Part shown: positions 51,121-60,804 of the stretch, piece by piece
Position numbering within the stretch: position 1 is the first letter of the stretch
How the letters are laid out: the number at the start of each line of letters is the position of its first letter
NCBI RefSeq assembly: GCF_014158035.1
Contig: NZ_JACFXW010000001.1
Span: 1,984,001-2,048,000 of the forward strand
Reading direction: 5' to 3'
Length of the DNA: 64,000 nt
From: Rhizobium sp. G21
GTDB taxonomy: Bacteria > Pseudomonadota > Alphaproteobacteria > Rhizobiales > Rhizobiaceae
Made by a program: the position numbers and the translations under genes
The notes under the pieces: generated by a model
Database searches by the model: none
What the model saw: only the letters and a program-made list of their open reading frames with translations
Told to the model about the DNA's origin: nothing

Positions 51121-52094
51121 TGGCCGTGCGTTTTCATCATGTTGTCGTGATCGCAGCGTTCGCTGCGCTGACGGGTTGCTCCACCTCCGGGCCGGATCCT
51201 TATCTGACCACGCAAGCGGTGTCGGCCAAGCCGCAATCCTCTGTCTCCACCGTCGCGCCGCAATTCGCCGCCGCGCAATTGCCGCAGCTCGCAGGCCCTG
51301 CCCTCCTCGTGCGGCAGTCGCTGGATGGCGATCGCTTCCGACAGGAGATCGTCTACGCCAACCGCACGGCGCTTTCGGGCGAGAACCTGCTGACGGTGAT
51401 GGCGGGACCGCCGAAAGAAAACTCACTCCTGCAGCCGCCGAGCACTGCCGACGTCCGTCGCGAGATGCGCGCCATGCTGCCGGCCAGCGTCTCGGCGCGG
51501 ATGGGGGCGACGCTCGGCGCCAATATCAACGGCGGGTACGGCTATGCGACTGCGGCTCTGCCCGGCGGCGGCGCCTGCCTCTATGCCTGGCAGCGGATCA
51601 AAAGCGTCAACGCCAGTGACAAAACCGGTTTCGCCGGCCTGACCGACGACCGCATCGCCGCTCAGATCCGGCTGCGCTATTGCGACCCGGCGCTGAACGA
51701 GGCCCAGATACGCCTGCTGATGGACGGGCTGACGATGCGGCCGATCAGCGGCGCGACGATCGACATGCTGCGCTATGCAGCGGGTAGCGGCGTCAATGCG
51801 GCGATCGCTCCGCAGCCGGCGATCATCGCGCCGGCTGCGGCGGCCGAGCCCGTGGCCGTGTCGAAGCCGCTATCGCGCAAGATGAAGGTCGAGGCGCAGG
51901 CAAGCGACGATTGGCGGCAGGACGCCGAGGACGCCGTCGTGACGCTTCCGAGCGACGAACAGCCGGGACCCGTTACCCAGGCGGCGGCGCTGGTGCCGCT
52001 TCCCGAAGAGGGCGCGAGCGCGACCGTAAAGCCGAAGCCAGCGGCGGCGGAGTTGCCCTCCACCCCCGCCATCATGGTTCCCCTACCCGAATGA
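51120..52094 (+). CDS. bcsN: cellulose biosynthesis protein BcsN, lipoprotein
   Basis: A 324-residue lipoprotein: hydrophobic signal VVVIAAFAALTGC with Cys at the lipobox, then a conserved core including REIVYANRTALSGENLLTVMAGPP, AMLPASVSARMGATLGANINGGYGYATA and CLYAWQRIKSV, followed by an Ala/Pro-rich tail. This is the BcsN family, found with rhizobial cellulose synthases. Its start shares one base with the upstream stop (TGATG). No bcsZ endoglucanase gene follows; the next gene is tam on the opposite strand. Confidence 0.8.
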   Translation: MAVRFHHVVVIAAFAALTGCSTSGPDPYLTTQAVSAKPQSSVSTVAPQFAAAQLPQLAGPALLVRQSLDGDRFRQEIVYANRTALSGENLLTVMAGPPKENSLLQPPSTADVRREMRAMLPASVSARMGATLGANINGGYGYATAALPGGGACLYAWQRIKSVNASDKTGFAGLTDDRIAAQIRLRYCDPALNEAQIRLLMDGLTMRPISGATIDMLRYAAGSGVNAAIAPQPAIIAPAAAAEPVAVSKPLSRKMKVEAQASDDWRQDAEDAVVTLPSDEQPGPVTQAAALVPLPEEGASATVKPKPAAAELPSTPAIMVPLPE

Positions 52095-52098
52095 GGTT

Positions 52099-52866
52099 TC
52101 ACGTTCTGATCGCGACGATGAACAGCCGGGGAAAGGCGAGCAGCACCCGGCCATCCTTTCGCGCCAGATAGGCGCGGGCGATGCGCGCCGTATAGTCGGC
52201 GAGGAAATCCGCCCGCATGTCCTCCGGAACCCTGTCGAGATAGGGCCGGAGACCGGTGGCACGCACCCAGTCGACGATCGCCTCCGGGCCCGTCATCACG
52301 TGATAATAGGTGGTGCGCCAGACGTCGATCCGGATCGATTTGGGCGCCAGACGATCGTAATAGCTCTCGGCCGAAGGCAGCGGCTTGCGACGGACACTTT
52401 CGATGAAATGGCTGCGCCAGCGACCGGCCTCGGCGCTCTCCTCCATCATCCGATGGCTCGGCTCGTCGAGATTGTCGGGCATTTGCACGGCCAGCGCGCC
52501 GCCGGGGACGAGATCGTCCAACAATCGTTCGAAAAGCGCTGGATGATCGGGAAGCCATTGAAACACCGCATTGGCGAAGAACAGGCCGGCGGGCGCGCTG
52601 GGACGCCAGTCGGCAAGATCGGCCTTGAGGAACGGCGTGTCCGGCAGCCGGCGCTGGGCGGATGCGAGCATATCATCATCGCTGTCGAGACCGCAGACGC
52701 GGCTTTTGCCAAAACGGTCGATCAGCAGTTCTGTGGAATTGCCCGGGCCGCAGCCGAGATCGAAGATAGAGGCGTCGCCGATCTCGGGAACGCGCGCCAG
52801 CAGTTCACGGGCGGGCCTGGTGCGTTCATCCTCGAATGCCAGATAGCGCTCAGCCGACCAGGCCAT
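52099..52866 (-). CDS. tam: trans-aconitate 2-methyltransferase
   Basis: A 255-residue SAM-dependent methyltransferase. It begins AWSAERYLAFEDERTRPARELLARV, diagnostic for Tam, with the SAM motif IFDLGCGPGNSTELL and the later WLPDHPALFERLLDDLVPGGALAVQMPDN. It methylates trans-aconitate, which forms spontaneously and inhibits aconitase. It converges with bcsN, four bases apart, and stands upstream of a LysR gene with 30 bp between. Family identity is clear. Confidence 0.92.
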   Translation of the reverse strand: MAWSAERYLAFEDERTRPARELLARVPEIGDASIFDLGCGPGNSTELLIDRFGKSRVCGLDSDDDMLASAQRRLPDTPFLKADLADWRPSAPAGLFFANAVFQWLPDHPALFERLLDDLVPGGALAVQMPDNLDEPSHRMMEESAEAGRWRSHFIESVRRKPLPSAESYYDRLAPKSIRIDVWRTTYYHVMTGPEAIVDWVRATGLRPYLDRVPEDMRADFLADYTARIARAYLARKDGRVLLAFPRLFIVAIRT

Positions 52867-52896
52867 GGGAACCTCCTCTGCCGGCGACCGCCGGCT

Positions 52897-53811
52897 CTAA
52901 TGTTGCCGCTCGGCCTCGAAGGTCCGGACCTGGCCGATCAGCCAATCCGAAAAGGCCTTGACCGGCGGATATGAGACTTTGGCGAGCGGCCGCACCAGAT
53001 AATAGGCGCTCTGGCTGCGGACACGGTGATCATAGGCCGTAATCAGCTGACCGCTCCTCAACTCCGCCTCGATGAGAAACACCGGCATCAACGCCACGCC
53101 GAGGCCGGCGATGCAGGCCTGGGCGACATTGGAAAACTGCTCGAACCGCATGCCGCCGCTGGATTTGAGATCGACGCCGAGACTGCCGAACCAGTGCTCC
53201 CAGGCGCCGGGCCGCGAAGCCATCTCCACGCGCGGAAGGTTGATCATATCCTCAGGCCTGACCACCGGATTGCGGGCGAGAAAATCCGGACTCGCAATGG
53301 GGATCACATCCTCATGCATCAGGAACTGGCAATCGGCCCCCGGCCAATCCGGCTGACCGATATGGATGGCGGCGTCGATCTCCTCGGCGTCGAAATCGAA
53401 GCGGCGGATGCGGGTGGCGAAATTGATGATGATCTTGGGGTTTTTCGCGACGAAATCGGGGATGCGCGGCATCAGCCAGCGGGTGCCAAAGGTGGGCAGA
53501 ATGGCGAGGCTGAGCCGGTTTCCGGCCGAGTTCGACATGGCTTCCAGCGACAGAAGCCTGATCTTGCGCACAACCTCGGCCACGCCCTCGGCATAGGTCT
53601 TGCCGGTTTCGGTGAGCACCACGCCGCGGCCGTTGCGGTGAAAGAGCCGGACGCCCAGTTGCTCCTCGAGAATGGCGATCTGGCGGCTGATCGCCCCCTG
53701 GGTCAGCGACAATTCATCGGCGGCCGCCGAAAAGCTGCCGAGCCGCGCCACGCAATCGAAGGCGGCGAGCGCGGCGGTGGAGGGAAGGAGGCGGCGTTGG
53801 GTCATGGACAT
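52897..53811 (-). CDS. LysR-family regulator (GcvA-like)
   Basis: A 304-residue LTTR. The N-terminal winged helix-turn-helix is LAAFDCVARLGSFSAAADELSLTQGAISRQIAILEEQLGVRLF. The effector domain includes NFATRIRRFDFDAEEIDAAIHIG, typical of the GcvA subgroup. It is divergent from a glutaryl-CoA dehydrogenase gene across about 95 bp, the common LTTR-target layout. An ATAT-N12-ATAT dyad (53830-53849) in that gap is a weak candidate site. The inducer is unknown; glutarate or an acyl-CoA derivative is a guess from the target. Confidence 0.87.
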   Translation of the reverse strand: MSMTQRRLLPSTAALAAFDCVARLGSFSAAADELSLTQGAISRQIAILEEQLGVRLFHRNGRGVVLTETGKTYAEGVAEVVRKIRLLSLEAMSNSAGNRLSLAILPTFGTRWLMPRIPDFVAKNPKIIINFATRIRRFDFDAEEIDAAIHIGQPDWPGADCQFLMHEDVIPIASPDFLARNPVVRPEDMINLPRVEMASRPGAWEHWFGSLGVDLKSSGGMRFEQFSNVAQACIAGLGVALMPVFLIEAELRSGQLITAYDHRVRSQSAYYLVRPLAKVSYPPVKAFSDWLIGQVRTFEAERQH

Positions 53812-53907
53812 CGGCTATTCCTAAAGCTGATATCCGCCGGAGTAAATATGGCTTGTCGTCGAAGTATCCGAAAGGCAGGATCGGACAAAATTCTTCAGGA
53901 GTGAGAG

Positions 53908-55095
53908 ATGAGCGACAAGTCCGCCTTCAACTGGGAAGATCCTTTCCTTCTCGACGACCAGCTGTCCGACGAAGAGCGGATGATCCGCGACAGCGCCAAA
54001 GCCTTCGCCGAGGCGGAATTGCTGCCGCGCGTCAGCGAGGCCTATCTCGACGAGAAGACCGACGCCGGCCTGTTCAAGCTGATGGGCCAGGCCGGCCTGC
54101 TCGGCGTGACGCTGCCGGAGAAATACGGCGCGGCTGAAGCTTCCTATGTGGCCTATGGATTGGTGGCGCGCGAAGTCGAACGCATCGATTCCGGCTATCG
54201 CTCGATGATGAGCGTACAGTCGTCACTGGTGATCTATCCGATCTACGCCTATGGCTCGGAGGAGCAGAAGGACAAATATCTGCCCGGCCTGGTCTCCGGC
54301 GACCTGATCGGCTGCTTCGGCCTGACCGAGCCGGACGCCGGCTCCGACCCCGGCGGCATGAAGACCCGCGCCGAAAAGATCGACGGCGGCTACCGCCTGC
54401 GCGGCGCGAAAATGTGGATCTCCAATGCGCCGATCGCCGATGTCTTCGTGGTCTGGGCGAAATCGGAGGCGCATGACGGCCAGATCCGCGGCTTCATCCT
54501 CGAAAAGGGCATGAAGGGCCTCTCCGCCCCCAAGATCGGCGGCAAACTGTCGCTGCGCGCCTCGGTCACCGGCGAAATCGTCATGGACGGCGTCGAAGTC
54601 GGCGAAGACGCGCTGCTGCCGAATGTGTCCGGCCTCAAGGGCCCGTTCGGCTGCCTCAACCGCGCCCGCTACGGCATTTCCTGGGGCGTGATGGGCGCCG
54701 CCGAGGATTGCTGGCTGCGCGCCCGCCAATACGGCCTCGATCGTCACCAGTTCGGCAAGCCGCTCGCCGGCACGCAGCTGTTCCAGAAGAAGCTCGCCGA
54801 CATGCAGACCGAAATCGCGTTGGGTCTGCAGGCCTCGCTGCGGGTCGGCCGGCTGATGGACGAGCACAAGTTCGCGCCCGAGATGATCTCGATCGTCAAG
54901 CGCAACAATTGCGGCAAGGCGCTCGACATCGCCCGCCAGGCCCGCGACATGCATGGCGGCAACGGCATCCAGATCGAATATCACGTGATGCGCCACGCCC
55001 AGAATCTCGAAACGGTGAACACTTATGAAGGCACGCATGACGTCCATGCGCTGATCCTGGGACGGGCGCAGACGGGCATTCAGGCGTTTTTCTGA
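53908..55095 (+). CDS. gcdH: glutaryl-CoA dehydrogenase
   Basis: A 395-residue FAD-dependent acyl-CoA dehydrogenase that oxidises and decarboxylates glutaryl-CoA to crotonyl-CoA in lysine and tryptophan breakdown. The catalytic Glu is in [15 protein letters not shown]. The substrate-binding Arg is in [16 protein letters not shown], which is the glutaryl-CoA-specific feature. FAD contacts appear in [19 protein letters not shown] and [29 protein letters not shown] precedes the ATG. The divergent LysR gene is the probable regulator. Confidence 0.94.
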   Translation: MSDKSAFNWEDPFLLDDQLSDEERMIRDSAKAFAEAELLPRVSEAYLDEKTDAGLFKLMGQAGLLGVTLPEKYGAAEASYVAYGLVAREVERIDSGYRSMMSVQSSLVIYPIYAYGSEEQKDKYLPGLVSGDLIGCFGLTEPDAGSDPGGMKTRAEKIDGGYRLRGAKMWISNAPIADVFVVWAKSEAHDGQIRGFILEKGMKGLSAPKIGGKLSLRASVTGEIVMDGVEVGEDALLPNVSGLKGPFGCLNRARYGISWGVMGAAEDCWLRARQYGLDRHQFGKPLAGTQLFQKKLADMQTEIALGLQASLRVGRLMDEHKFAPEMISIVKRNNCGKALDIARQARDMHGGNGIQIEYHVMRHAQNLETVNTYEGTHDVHALILGRAQTGIQAFF

Positions 55096-55452
55096 TCCGG
55101 CTTTCAAATCCGGCACTCCATGGCGGCCCGCGCGGCCGCCATTTCCGTTTCAGGCGAGGCAATTTTTTCGGCGCGCGCCGATTTTAGACGAACGATCCTC
55201 TCAAGGTTGACTTTTTGAAATCTACTAAATTTGTGTATTTATCCGTTTATGTTATTCTCTCCCTGTCTTCGGGTGGTCCGGAGCGGAACGGGAAAGGATG
55301 AAGCCATGCCACGGAAAGATAGCGAAGGCTTACACTCTCACCTCGTTGTCACCCTCTCCTGTCGAATGCGTGGAATGTTCTGAAATGATGACATTCAACA
55401 CAGGAACAAGCCGGGCGAAGCCACGTTGTGGCCCGGGGTATGGAGACGGATC
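55096..55452. other. Gap with possible promoter, no supported gene
   Basis: An A/T-rich segment (about 55200-55260) contains TTGACT (55207-55212) and TTGAAA (55215-55220) with downstream TTTATC, so a promoter for the small gene at 55453 is plausible. The remaining 190 bp could be its leader. A 74-codon reading from 55298 has no SD or conserved look and is not annotated. Confidence 0.4.
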
Positions 55453-55641
55453 ATGCAGAAGCAGGTTGTCGAGCTGGCCGGAGAGCCGGTCGGGATCGCC
55501 ATTCGGGACGGGGAATCGCTGAGATTTCTCGCAGTCAAATATCACGCGATGGATGCGGACGGGCAGGTGTTTCCGTCGCTTTCGGCGATGAAGTTCGCGC
55601 TTTCGCAACTCGCCATGCGGCAAAGACGCAGCGCGGCCTGA
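55453..55641 (+). CDS. small hypothetical protein, 62 aa
   Basis: Translation MQKQVVELAGEPVGIAIRDG continues with LRFLAVKYHAMDADGQVFPSLSAM and a basic C-terminus. Balanced composition, a beta-rich first half and a GGAG-like sequence before the ATG support a real gene. I do not recognise the family, although similar short proteins occur in rhizobia. It stands alone between gcdH and an Rrf2 regulator gene. Confidence 0.55.
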   Translation: MQKQVVELAGEPVGIAIRDGESLRFLAVKYHAMDADGQVFPSLSAMKFALSQLAMRQRRSAA

Positions 55642-55718
55642 GAATTGTCGTGAAGAAGCAGATTTTTTCAGAGGATTTCATATAAAAACAACTTGGGGCG
55701 CCTTATTTAGGCTATGAG

Positions 55719-55753
55719 GCCTTCATAGACGGCGAGCGCCGCTCTATGAAGGC
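55719..55753. promoter_or_regulatory. Long inverted repeat upstream of the Rrf2 gene
   Basis: GCCTTCATAGA (55719-55729) is mirrored perfectly by TCTATGAAGGC (55743-55753), with an inner GGCG-AG-CGCC. It ends 27 bp before the Rrf2 start and is not followed by a T tract, so an operator or leader hairpin is likelier than a terminator. Confidence 0.5.
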
Positions 55754-55779
55754 GGCGTTCGTGGTTGGATTGGTGCGGT

Positions 55780-56241
55780 ATGCTGACGAATAAGGGAAAA
55801 TACGGGCTGAAGGCGCTGATCGCCTTGGCGAAACTGCCTCCGGGCGAAACCTTGTTCAGCGGCGAGATCGCACTGGCCAACAATATTCCGAAAAAGTTTC
55901 TGGACACGATCCTGCTGGAATTGCGCAATGCCGGCATCGTCCGTTCCAAGAAGGGGCCGACCGGCGGCTATTCGCTGTCGCGCCCGGCCGCGGAGATCCG
56001 TGTCGGCCACGCCATCCGCGTCATCGACGGTCCGCTCGCCCCGATCCGTTGCGCCAGCCGCACGGCGTTCGAATCCTGCGACGATTGTCCCGATCCGGCC
56101 TCGTGCCTGGTGCGCAAATCGATGACCGAAGTGCGCGACGCCGTCGCCGAGATCCTCGACACGATGACGCTGGAGCGGCTCGTATCGGGCGATTACGCCG
56201 AGTCCGACAGCGGTCTGATGTTGGAAAAAGAGGCGTCCTGA
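55780..56241 (+). CDS. Rrf2-family transcriptional regulator
   Basis: A 153-residue Rrf2 protein distinct from RirA. The winged helix is LTNKGKYGLKALIALAKLPPGETLFSGEIALANNIPKKFLDTILLELRNAGIVRSKKGPTGGYSLSR. The C-terminal part has four cysteines (CASRTAFESCDDCPDPASC), which could bind an Fe-S cluster or sense redox. The ATG at 55780 starts the canonical helix; a TTG five codons earlier is unlikely. It has no close operon partner. A perfect hairpin lies just upstream and a terminator just downstream, so it is a single-gene unit. Confidence 0.87.
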   Translation: MLTNKGKYGLKALIALAKLPPGETLFSGEIALANNIPKKFLDTILLELRNAGIVRSKKGPTGGYSLSRPAAEIRVGHAIRVIDGPLAPIRCASRTAFESCDDCPDPASCLVRKSMTEVRDAVAEILDTMTLERLVSGDYAESDSGLMLEKEAS

Positions 56242-56282
56242 TCGCGTCGATCTGACATCGCCTTGACGCACAGTAGAATTCG

Positions 56283-56317
56283 AAGGCCGTTTCGCCCCGG
56301 GGCGAGGCGGCCTTTTT
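56283..56317 (+). terminator. Intrinsic terminator of the Rrf2 gene
   Basis: The stem AAGGCCG...CGGCCTT has an inner TCGCC/GGCGA pairing around CCGG, followed by TTTTT. It begins 42 bp after the Rrf2 stop. Confidence 0.85.
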
Positions 56318-56478
56318 GGTGTTGTTTTTCGGGGAGTTAGTCGCGTTCCGCCAAGGGTTCGGCGACCTGCGTGCGCCTCACGGCGCGGGCTGTTCGACAG
56401 CGACCGCAAGATTTGCGCTTTACAGCAAGAAATATGGCGGCATTATGGCTTTGTTCATCATCCGTTAGGAGATCGGCA

Positions 56479-56673
56479 ATGATCAGCATGAATGGCTTCA
56501 CACTGGGTTTCTTCATTCCCAAACAGGAATCGGAACACAAAGCCGTCAGAACGACCAAATCCGGCGACGACAGGGATGCCCGACCGGCCCGGCGTGAGAC
56601 CACCGGACCGTCTCTCGACGAAGACGACCAGGAGCCGTCGCCCCTGTTCCACTACGCCTATCGCTTCTTCTGA
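56479..56673 (+). CDS. small hypothetical protein, 64 aa
   Basis: A possible small gene: MISMNGFTLGFFIPKQESEH, then a highly charged middle (DDRDARPARRE...DEDDQEPS) and an aromatic end LFHYAYRFF. AGGAGA lies about eight bases before the ATG. The family is unknown to me. It converges with the Ldh-family gene, five bases apart. Low complexity and short length keep the confidence modest. Confidence 0.4.
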   Translation: MISMNGFTLGFFIPKQESEHKAVRTTKSGDDRDARPARRETTGPSLDEDDQEPSPLFHYAYRFF

Positions 56674-56677
56674 AACG

Positions 56678-57696
56678 TCAGATGTTGCGTTCGGTATAGG
56701 CCTTGATGCGGTCGTAAAGCGCTTTGTCGATCGTCAGGCCGTTCTTCAAACCGCGCTTGAGATTGGCGGCGCGGCGGTCGTTGGGCATGCGGGCTTCAGG
56801 CTGTGAGGTGATCGAGGCGATCAGGCGTTCGATCTGCTTTTCGAACAGACCGCCGGAAAACATTTTCGGCTCGAGCGCGATGAAGAACTGGCCGGAGCCG
56901 ACCGGCAATCCGTCGTCGTCGGACATCGACCCCATTTCCACGCCCCGATTGGCGCCGGCGAGCGCCGCCGACATGGCTTCCACCACGAGACCGAGCGCAA
57001 ACCCCTTGGGCCCGCCGAACGGCGCGAGCATGCCGTCGAGCGCCGCCTTGGCGTCGGTGGTCGGCTGGCCGCCGCGTTCGTAGGCGACGCCGGCCGGCAG
57101 GGCCTCGCCCTTTTCCGCCGCCCGCTTCACGGCCGTCCAGGACGAGGCCGACGACGCCATGTCGACGAGGAAGGCGACGCGCCCCTTGCGACCGGGCGCG
57201 GCGAAGGAGAAAGGATTGGTGCCGATCACCGGATTGCGGCCGCCGACCGGCGCCATCACCGCCGGCGAATTGGCGAAGCCGAGCGCCACCAGCCCCTGCT
57301 GGGCGAGATAGCCGGTGTGGAAGCCGAGCGTGGCCGCATTGTAGGAATTGTGCACGGCCATGGCCGCCACGCCATATTCCTGCGCCGCCGGCACGAGATG
57401 GGAGAAGCCCTTCTCGATGGCCGGATGGGCGAAACCGTTCTTGGCGTCGACGCGGAAAGACACGAGCGACATGCGCTTGACGGCCGGATTGGCGGCGCCG
57501 TCGACCTGCCGCTTTCGACATGGGCGCAATAGGTCGGCAACCAGTCCATTCCGTGTCCTTCGAGACCAGACAGTTCCGTCTCCAGGATCGCGTCGGTAAA
57601 GTAGCGCGCATTGCGGGCCGCCACGCCCGCGCCGATCAGCGCGTCGAAGATCAGGTCGGACGCCTTGTCCACGCTCAATTTCACCACGCCGCTCAT
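56678..57696 (-). CDS. Ldh-family oxidoreductase (malate/L-lactate dehydrogenase type), frameshifted
   Basis: A 339-residue NAD(P)-dependent oxidoreductase of the Ldh/YlbC/DpkA fold, not the classic Rossmann LDH. It includes FTDAILETELSGLEGHGMDWLPTYC, the catalytic region VAAMAVHNSYNAATLGFHTGYLAQQGLVALGFANSPAVMAPVGG and GTNPFSFAAPG. Members act on malate, ureidoglycolate, 2,3-diketogulonate or piperideine-2-carboxylate. The frame breaks near 57508; one base restores CAHVESGQVDGAANPAVKRMS. No neighbours specify the substrate. Confidence 0.85.
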
Positions 57697-57828
57697 ATCG
57701 CTCTCCTGTCAGACGTCCGAAGTCATGAAGGCGATAACGGGCGGGGCGCTCTGCTTCAAGCCCTCGACGCGAATCAATGCGCCGGATCGGCAGGCAAACG
57801 GCCGATTGCGGCTGCCGGATGCCATAAG

Positions 57829-58203
57829 TCAGCCGATACGACCTTCATTGCGTGTCGCGACGAAGACCGCGGAGGCTGACAATATGCCGCCCACGACCAG
57901 CGACACCCAGAGCGGCGGATGTATTAGCAGGAGAAGGCTCGCGAAACTCACCGCCATCATGCCGATGGCCAGCACCTTGGCGCGGCGGGGAATGGACCGG
58001 TTGTCCCGCCAGGCATGCAAAGGCGGTCCGAAGACGCGATGCTCATACAGCCAGCGTTCGAAACGCGGCGACGCCCGCGCAAAGAGCCAGGCCGCCAGGA
58101 GGATAAACGGCGTGGTCGGCAGCAACGGCAAGAAAATGCCGATGACGCCGAGAGCAACGCACAGCCAGCCGACAATGATGAGTATGATCCGCATGCGCCG
58201 CAT
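57829..58203 (-). CDS. YbaN/DUF454 family inner-membrane protein
   Basis: A 124-residue membrane protein with three hydrophobic segments: IILIIVGWLCVALGVIGIFLPLLPTTPFILLAAWLFARASPRFERWLYEHRVFGP, the conserved DUF454 core, then RRAKVLAIGMMAVSFASLLLLI and WVSLVVGGILSASAVFVATR. Function is unknown; E. coli YbaN is likewise uncharacterised. The start may be 58203 or 58194. It lies downstream of pseudoazurin with about 117 bp between. Confidence 0.87.
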   Translation of the reverse strand: MRRMRIILIIVGWLCVALGVIGIFLPLLPTTPFILLAAWLFARASPRFERWLYEHRVFGPPLHAWRDNRSIPRRAKVLAIGMMAVSFASLLLLIHPPLWVSLVVGGILSASAVFVATRNEGRIG

Positions 58204-58320
58204 CTCTCGAGAATCGCGAACGGCCTTTTACGCCGAACTCCGCCGTTTTGCTACGGCGGAGGCAATCATGCGGATCAATCTGGGCGAGGCGACGGCGGCG
58301 CGCCGCCGCCGGAGAAAAAT

Positions 58321-58767
58321 TCACAGGCCGGCGGCGGCGATCTCGGCGTCGAGACGCTCGCGGGCCTTCTTCGGCAGCTTGGCGGTCTTGATGGCGTCGA
58401 GATTGGCGGGCGCATCGCCGACGACCACCAAAGCCACCATGCCCATCCCGACATGCGGCATGCATTTGACGGCATAGGCGCCGGGTGCGGTGAAGGTCAC
58501 CGTGATGGGCTGGTTGGTCTTGCCCTTGAACGGTTCGGCTCCGACCGGGATCATGTCCTTGATGCTCTCGGCATTGTGGCTCTTGTCGGTCGGTACGAAG
58601 GTGATGCTGTCGCCGGGCGCGACTTTCACGAAGCCGGGCTCGAACACCATGGCGCCGTCCTTGCCCTTGTTGAGCATATGGACCTCGACATCGGCGGCGA
58701 GAGCGGAGCCCGCCATCAAAGCGGCGAACATGGCCGCGCCGGCGGCGGCTTTGACGAATGCATGCAT
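58321..58767 (-). CDS. pseudoazurin
   Basis: A 148-residue type-1 copper protein. The signal peptide [18 protein letters not shown] is followed by [42 protein letters not shown] (first His ligand) and the C-terminal loop [13 protein letters not shown] supplying Cys, His and Met. It carries electrons in the periplasm, typically to nitrite or nitrous-oxide reductases. A FixK/FNR box 61-74 bp upstream indicates low-oxygen induction. No denitrification enzymes are in the window. Confidence 0.94.
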   Translation of the reverse strand: MHAFVKAAAGAAMFAALMAGSALAADVEVHMLNKGKDGAMVFEPGFVKVAPGDSITFVPTDKSHNAESIKDMIPVGAEPFKGKTNQPITVTFTAPGAYAVKCMPHVGMGMVALVVVGDAPANLDAIKTAKLPKKARERLDAEIAAAGL

Positions 58768-58827
58768 TTCCAGTTCCTTTCAGCAGATTGTCAAGGCACT
58801 GACTATGCAGGAGAACCAGGCTGCGCC

Positions 58828-58841
58828 TTGACATGGCGCAA
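58828..58841 (-). promoter_or_regulatory. FixK box upstream of pseudoazurin
   Basis: TTGA-CATGGC-GCAA fits the FixK consensus TTG(A/C)-N6-(T/G)CAA (from memory). The centre lies 67 bp before the pseudoazurin start codon, and a -10-like CATAGT occurs at the spacing expected for a class II activated promoter. Confidence 0.6.
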
Positions 58842-58864
58842 AGGGCCGCCGGCGGCTGAGACGA

Positions 58865-60787
58865 TCAATCGAGGAGCTGGCGCAGGCGAAGGGCGAGTTC
58901 CGTGGCGGTGTAGGGCTTCTTGAGCCAGGTCTCTTCGTTGACCATTTCGCGCCCCGCGATGCTGGGCTCGGCGTAACCGGAGGTGAACAGCACCTTCAGG
59001 TCCGGGCGAAGCTTGCGCGCCACATCGGCGAGTTCGCCGCCATGCATGCCGCCGGGCATGACGATGTCGGTGAACAGCAGATTGATGTCCGGATGTGTTT
59101 CGAGGATCTCTATGGCCTCGGGGCCGTTGCCGGCTTCGACCACGTCATAGCCGGCCGACACCAGGCGGCCGACGGTCACCCGCCGGACCCGCGGATCGTC
59201 CTCCACCACCAGGATCGTCTCATAGCCGCGCGGCGCGGCCTGAGGCTCGTCGTCGTGCGGGCGTTCATCCTCGACCGGCCCTTCGGCCGCCACGCCCACC
59301 ACCGGCAGAAACAGCCTGACGCTCGCGCCGAGACCCGGTTCGCTGTAGATCTGAATATGGCCGCCCGATTGTTTGACGAAACCGTAGACCATGCTGAGGC
59401 CGAGGCCGGAGCCGGAGCCGACCTGCTTGGTGGTGAAGAAGGGTTCGAAGGCCTTGGCCTTGACCTCTTCGCTCATGCCGACGCCGTTGTCGGTCACCGA
59501 GATCGCGACATAATCGCCGGTGCGCACTTCCGGATACATCTGGGCGTAATCGACGTCCAGCCGCAAGCGGGCGATTTCGAGCGTCAGCAGGCCGCCGCGC
59601 GGCATGGCGTCGCGCGCATTGAGCGCCAGATTGAGCAGCGCGTTTTGAAGTTGCGAGCCGTCGACCAGCGTCTGGTTCGGGCCGCCCTTGATGACCAGCC
59701 GCAGCTCGACGCTTTCGCCCACCGCACGGCGTAGGAGATCGGCGAAACCTGAGACGAGCTGGCCGATATCGGCGAGTTTGGGGCTGAGCGGCTGGCGGCG
59801 CCCGAAGGCCAGAAGCTGGCCGGTGAGCTTGGCGCCGTCCTCGGCCGCCTCCTGCGCCTCTCTCAACAGGCTGCGCTGGCCGGGATCGGACAGTCGCGCA
59901 TCGAGCATTTCGAGATTGCCGCTGATCACCGTCAAGAGATTGTTGAAATCGTGGGCGATACCGCCGGTCAATTGTCCGACCGCCTCCATCTTCTGCGCCT
60001 GGCGAAGTTCTTCCTCGATCTTGTGACGGCTGGTGAGGTCGCGGATGAAACCGGTGAAGATGCGGCGATCATTGGCGAGCGCCTCGCCGATGGCCAGCTC
60101 CATCGGGAAGGTGGTGCCATCCTTGCGCTGGCCGGTGACCACCCGTCCGAAGCCGATGATGCGGCGTTCGCCCGTCCTGAGATAATTGGAAATATAGCCG
60201 TCATGGGCGTCGCGATGCGGATTGGGCATCAGCATGCGAACGTTCCGCCCCTCGACCTCCTCGGCCGCATAGCCGAACAGGCGCTCCGCGGCGGAACTGA
60301 AGGAGGTGATGCGGCCGACCTCGTCGATCACCACCATGGCTTCCGGCACGGTGTCGAGGATCGAGCGCAGATGCGCCTCGCGCGCGGCGAGATCGACCTG
60401 AATGTCCTTGATCTCGTTGATTTCTGTGTTGATCTGGATGACGAGCGGTTCGCTTTCGCCGTCGACGCTGATCGCGATCAGCTGGCTCGACACCGGCGCC
60501 TGCGACTTGTCCCGACGCCTGTGGACCAGCTCGCCGGCCCAGACGCCGTTCTCCTGGAGAGCGGCGCGGATGACGTCGCGCGGTTTGGACAGGACGGTTT
60601 GGAGCAAGGTCTGGACTTCCAGGCCGATCGCATCCTGCTCGGTCCAGCCGAACAGGCGCTCGGCGCCCGACGACCAGCGCCGGATTACCCCCTGCATCGT
60701 ATGGACGATGACGCTCGATTGATCGAGCAGCCGCATCATTTCTTCCAATGCCGCCTCGGTGGTGGGCGAATGCGGGGCTGGCGACAT
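58865..60787 (-). CDS. fixL: hybrid FixL-type oxygen-sensing histidine kinase
   Basis: A 640-residue soluble kinase with two PAS domains (about 15-140 and 145-260), HisKA, HATPase and a C-terminal receiver (about 520-640). The second PAS holds the FixL heme-pocket signature [17 protein letters not shown], with the proximal His near residue 195, and [27 protein letters not shown]. The H-box is [17 protein letters not shown], and the receiver Asp is in LLFTDIVMP. This matches hybrid FixL (hFixL) of Rhizobium, which lacks a membrane anchor. It lies 17 bp downstream of the fixK-like gene, in one operon. Confidence 0.92.
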   Translation of the reverse strand: MSPAPHSPTTEAALEEMMRLLDQSSVIVHTMQGVIRRWSSGAERLFGWTEQDAIGLEVQTLLQTVLSKPRDVIRAALQENGVWAGELVHRRRDKSQAPVSSQLIAISVDGESEPLVIQINTEINEIKDIQVDLAAREAHLRSILDTVPEAMVVIDEVGRITSFSSAAERLFGYAAEEVEGRNVRMLMPNPHRDAHDGYISNYLRTGERRIIGFGRVVTGQRKDGTTFPMELAIGEALANDRRIFTGFIRDLTSRHKIEEELRQAQKMEAVGQLTGGIAHDFNNLLTVISGNLEMLDARLSDPGQRSLLREAQEAAEDGAKLTGQLLAFGRRQPLSPKLADIGQLVSGFADLLRRAVGESVELRLVIKGGPNQTLVDGSQLQNALLNLALNARDAMPRGGLLTLEIARLRLDVDYAQMYPEVRTGDYVAISVTDNGVGMSEEVKAKAFEPFFTTKQVGSGSGLGLSMVYGFVKQSGGHIQIYSEPGLGASVRLFLPVVGVAAEGPVEDERPHDDEPQAAPRGYETILVVEDDPRVRRVTVGRLVSAGYDVVEAGNGPEAIEILETHPDINLLFTDIVMPGGMHGGELADVARKLRPDLKVLFTSGYAEPSIAGREMVNEETWLKKPYTATELALRLRQLLD

Positions 60788-60804
60788 CGACGTCCTTTCA
60801 GGCT

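Noticed and set aside
55298..55522. A 74-codon plus-strand reading frame before the small gene at 55453.
   Set aside because: It overlaps the better-supported 62-residue gene in another frame, and has a low-complexity Ser/Pro/Arg translation.
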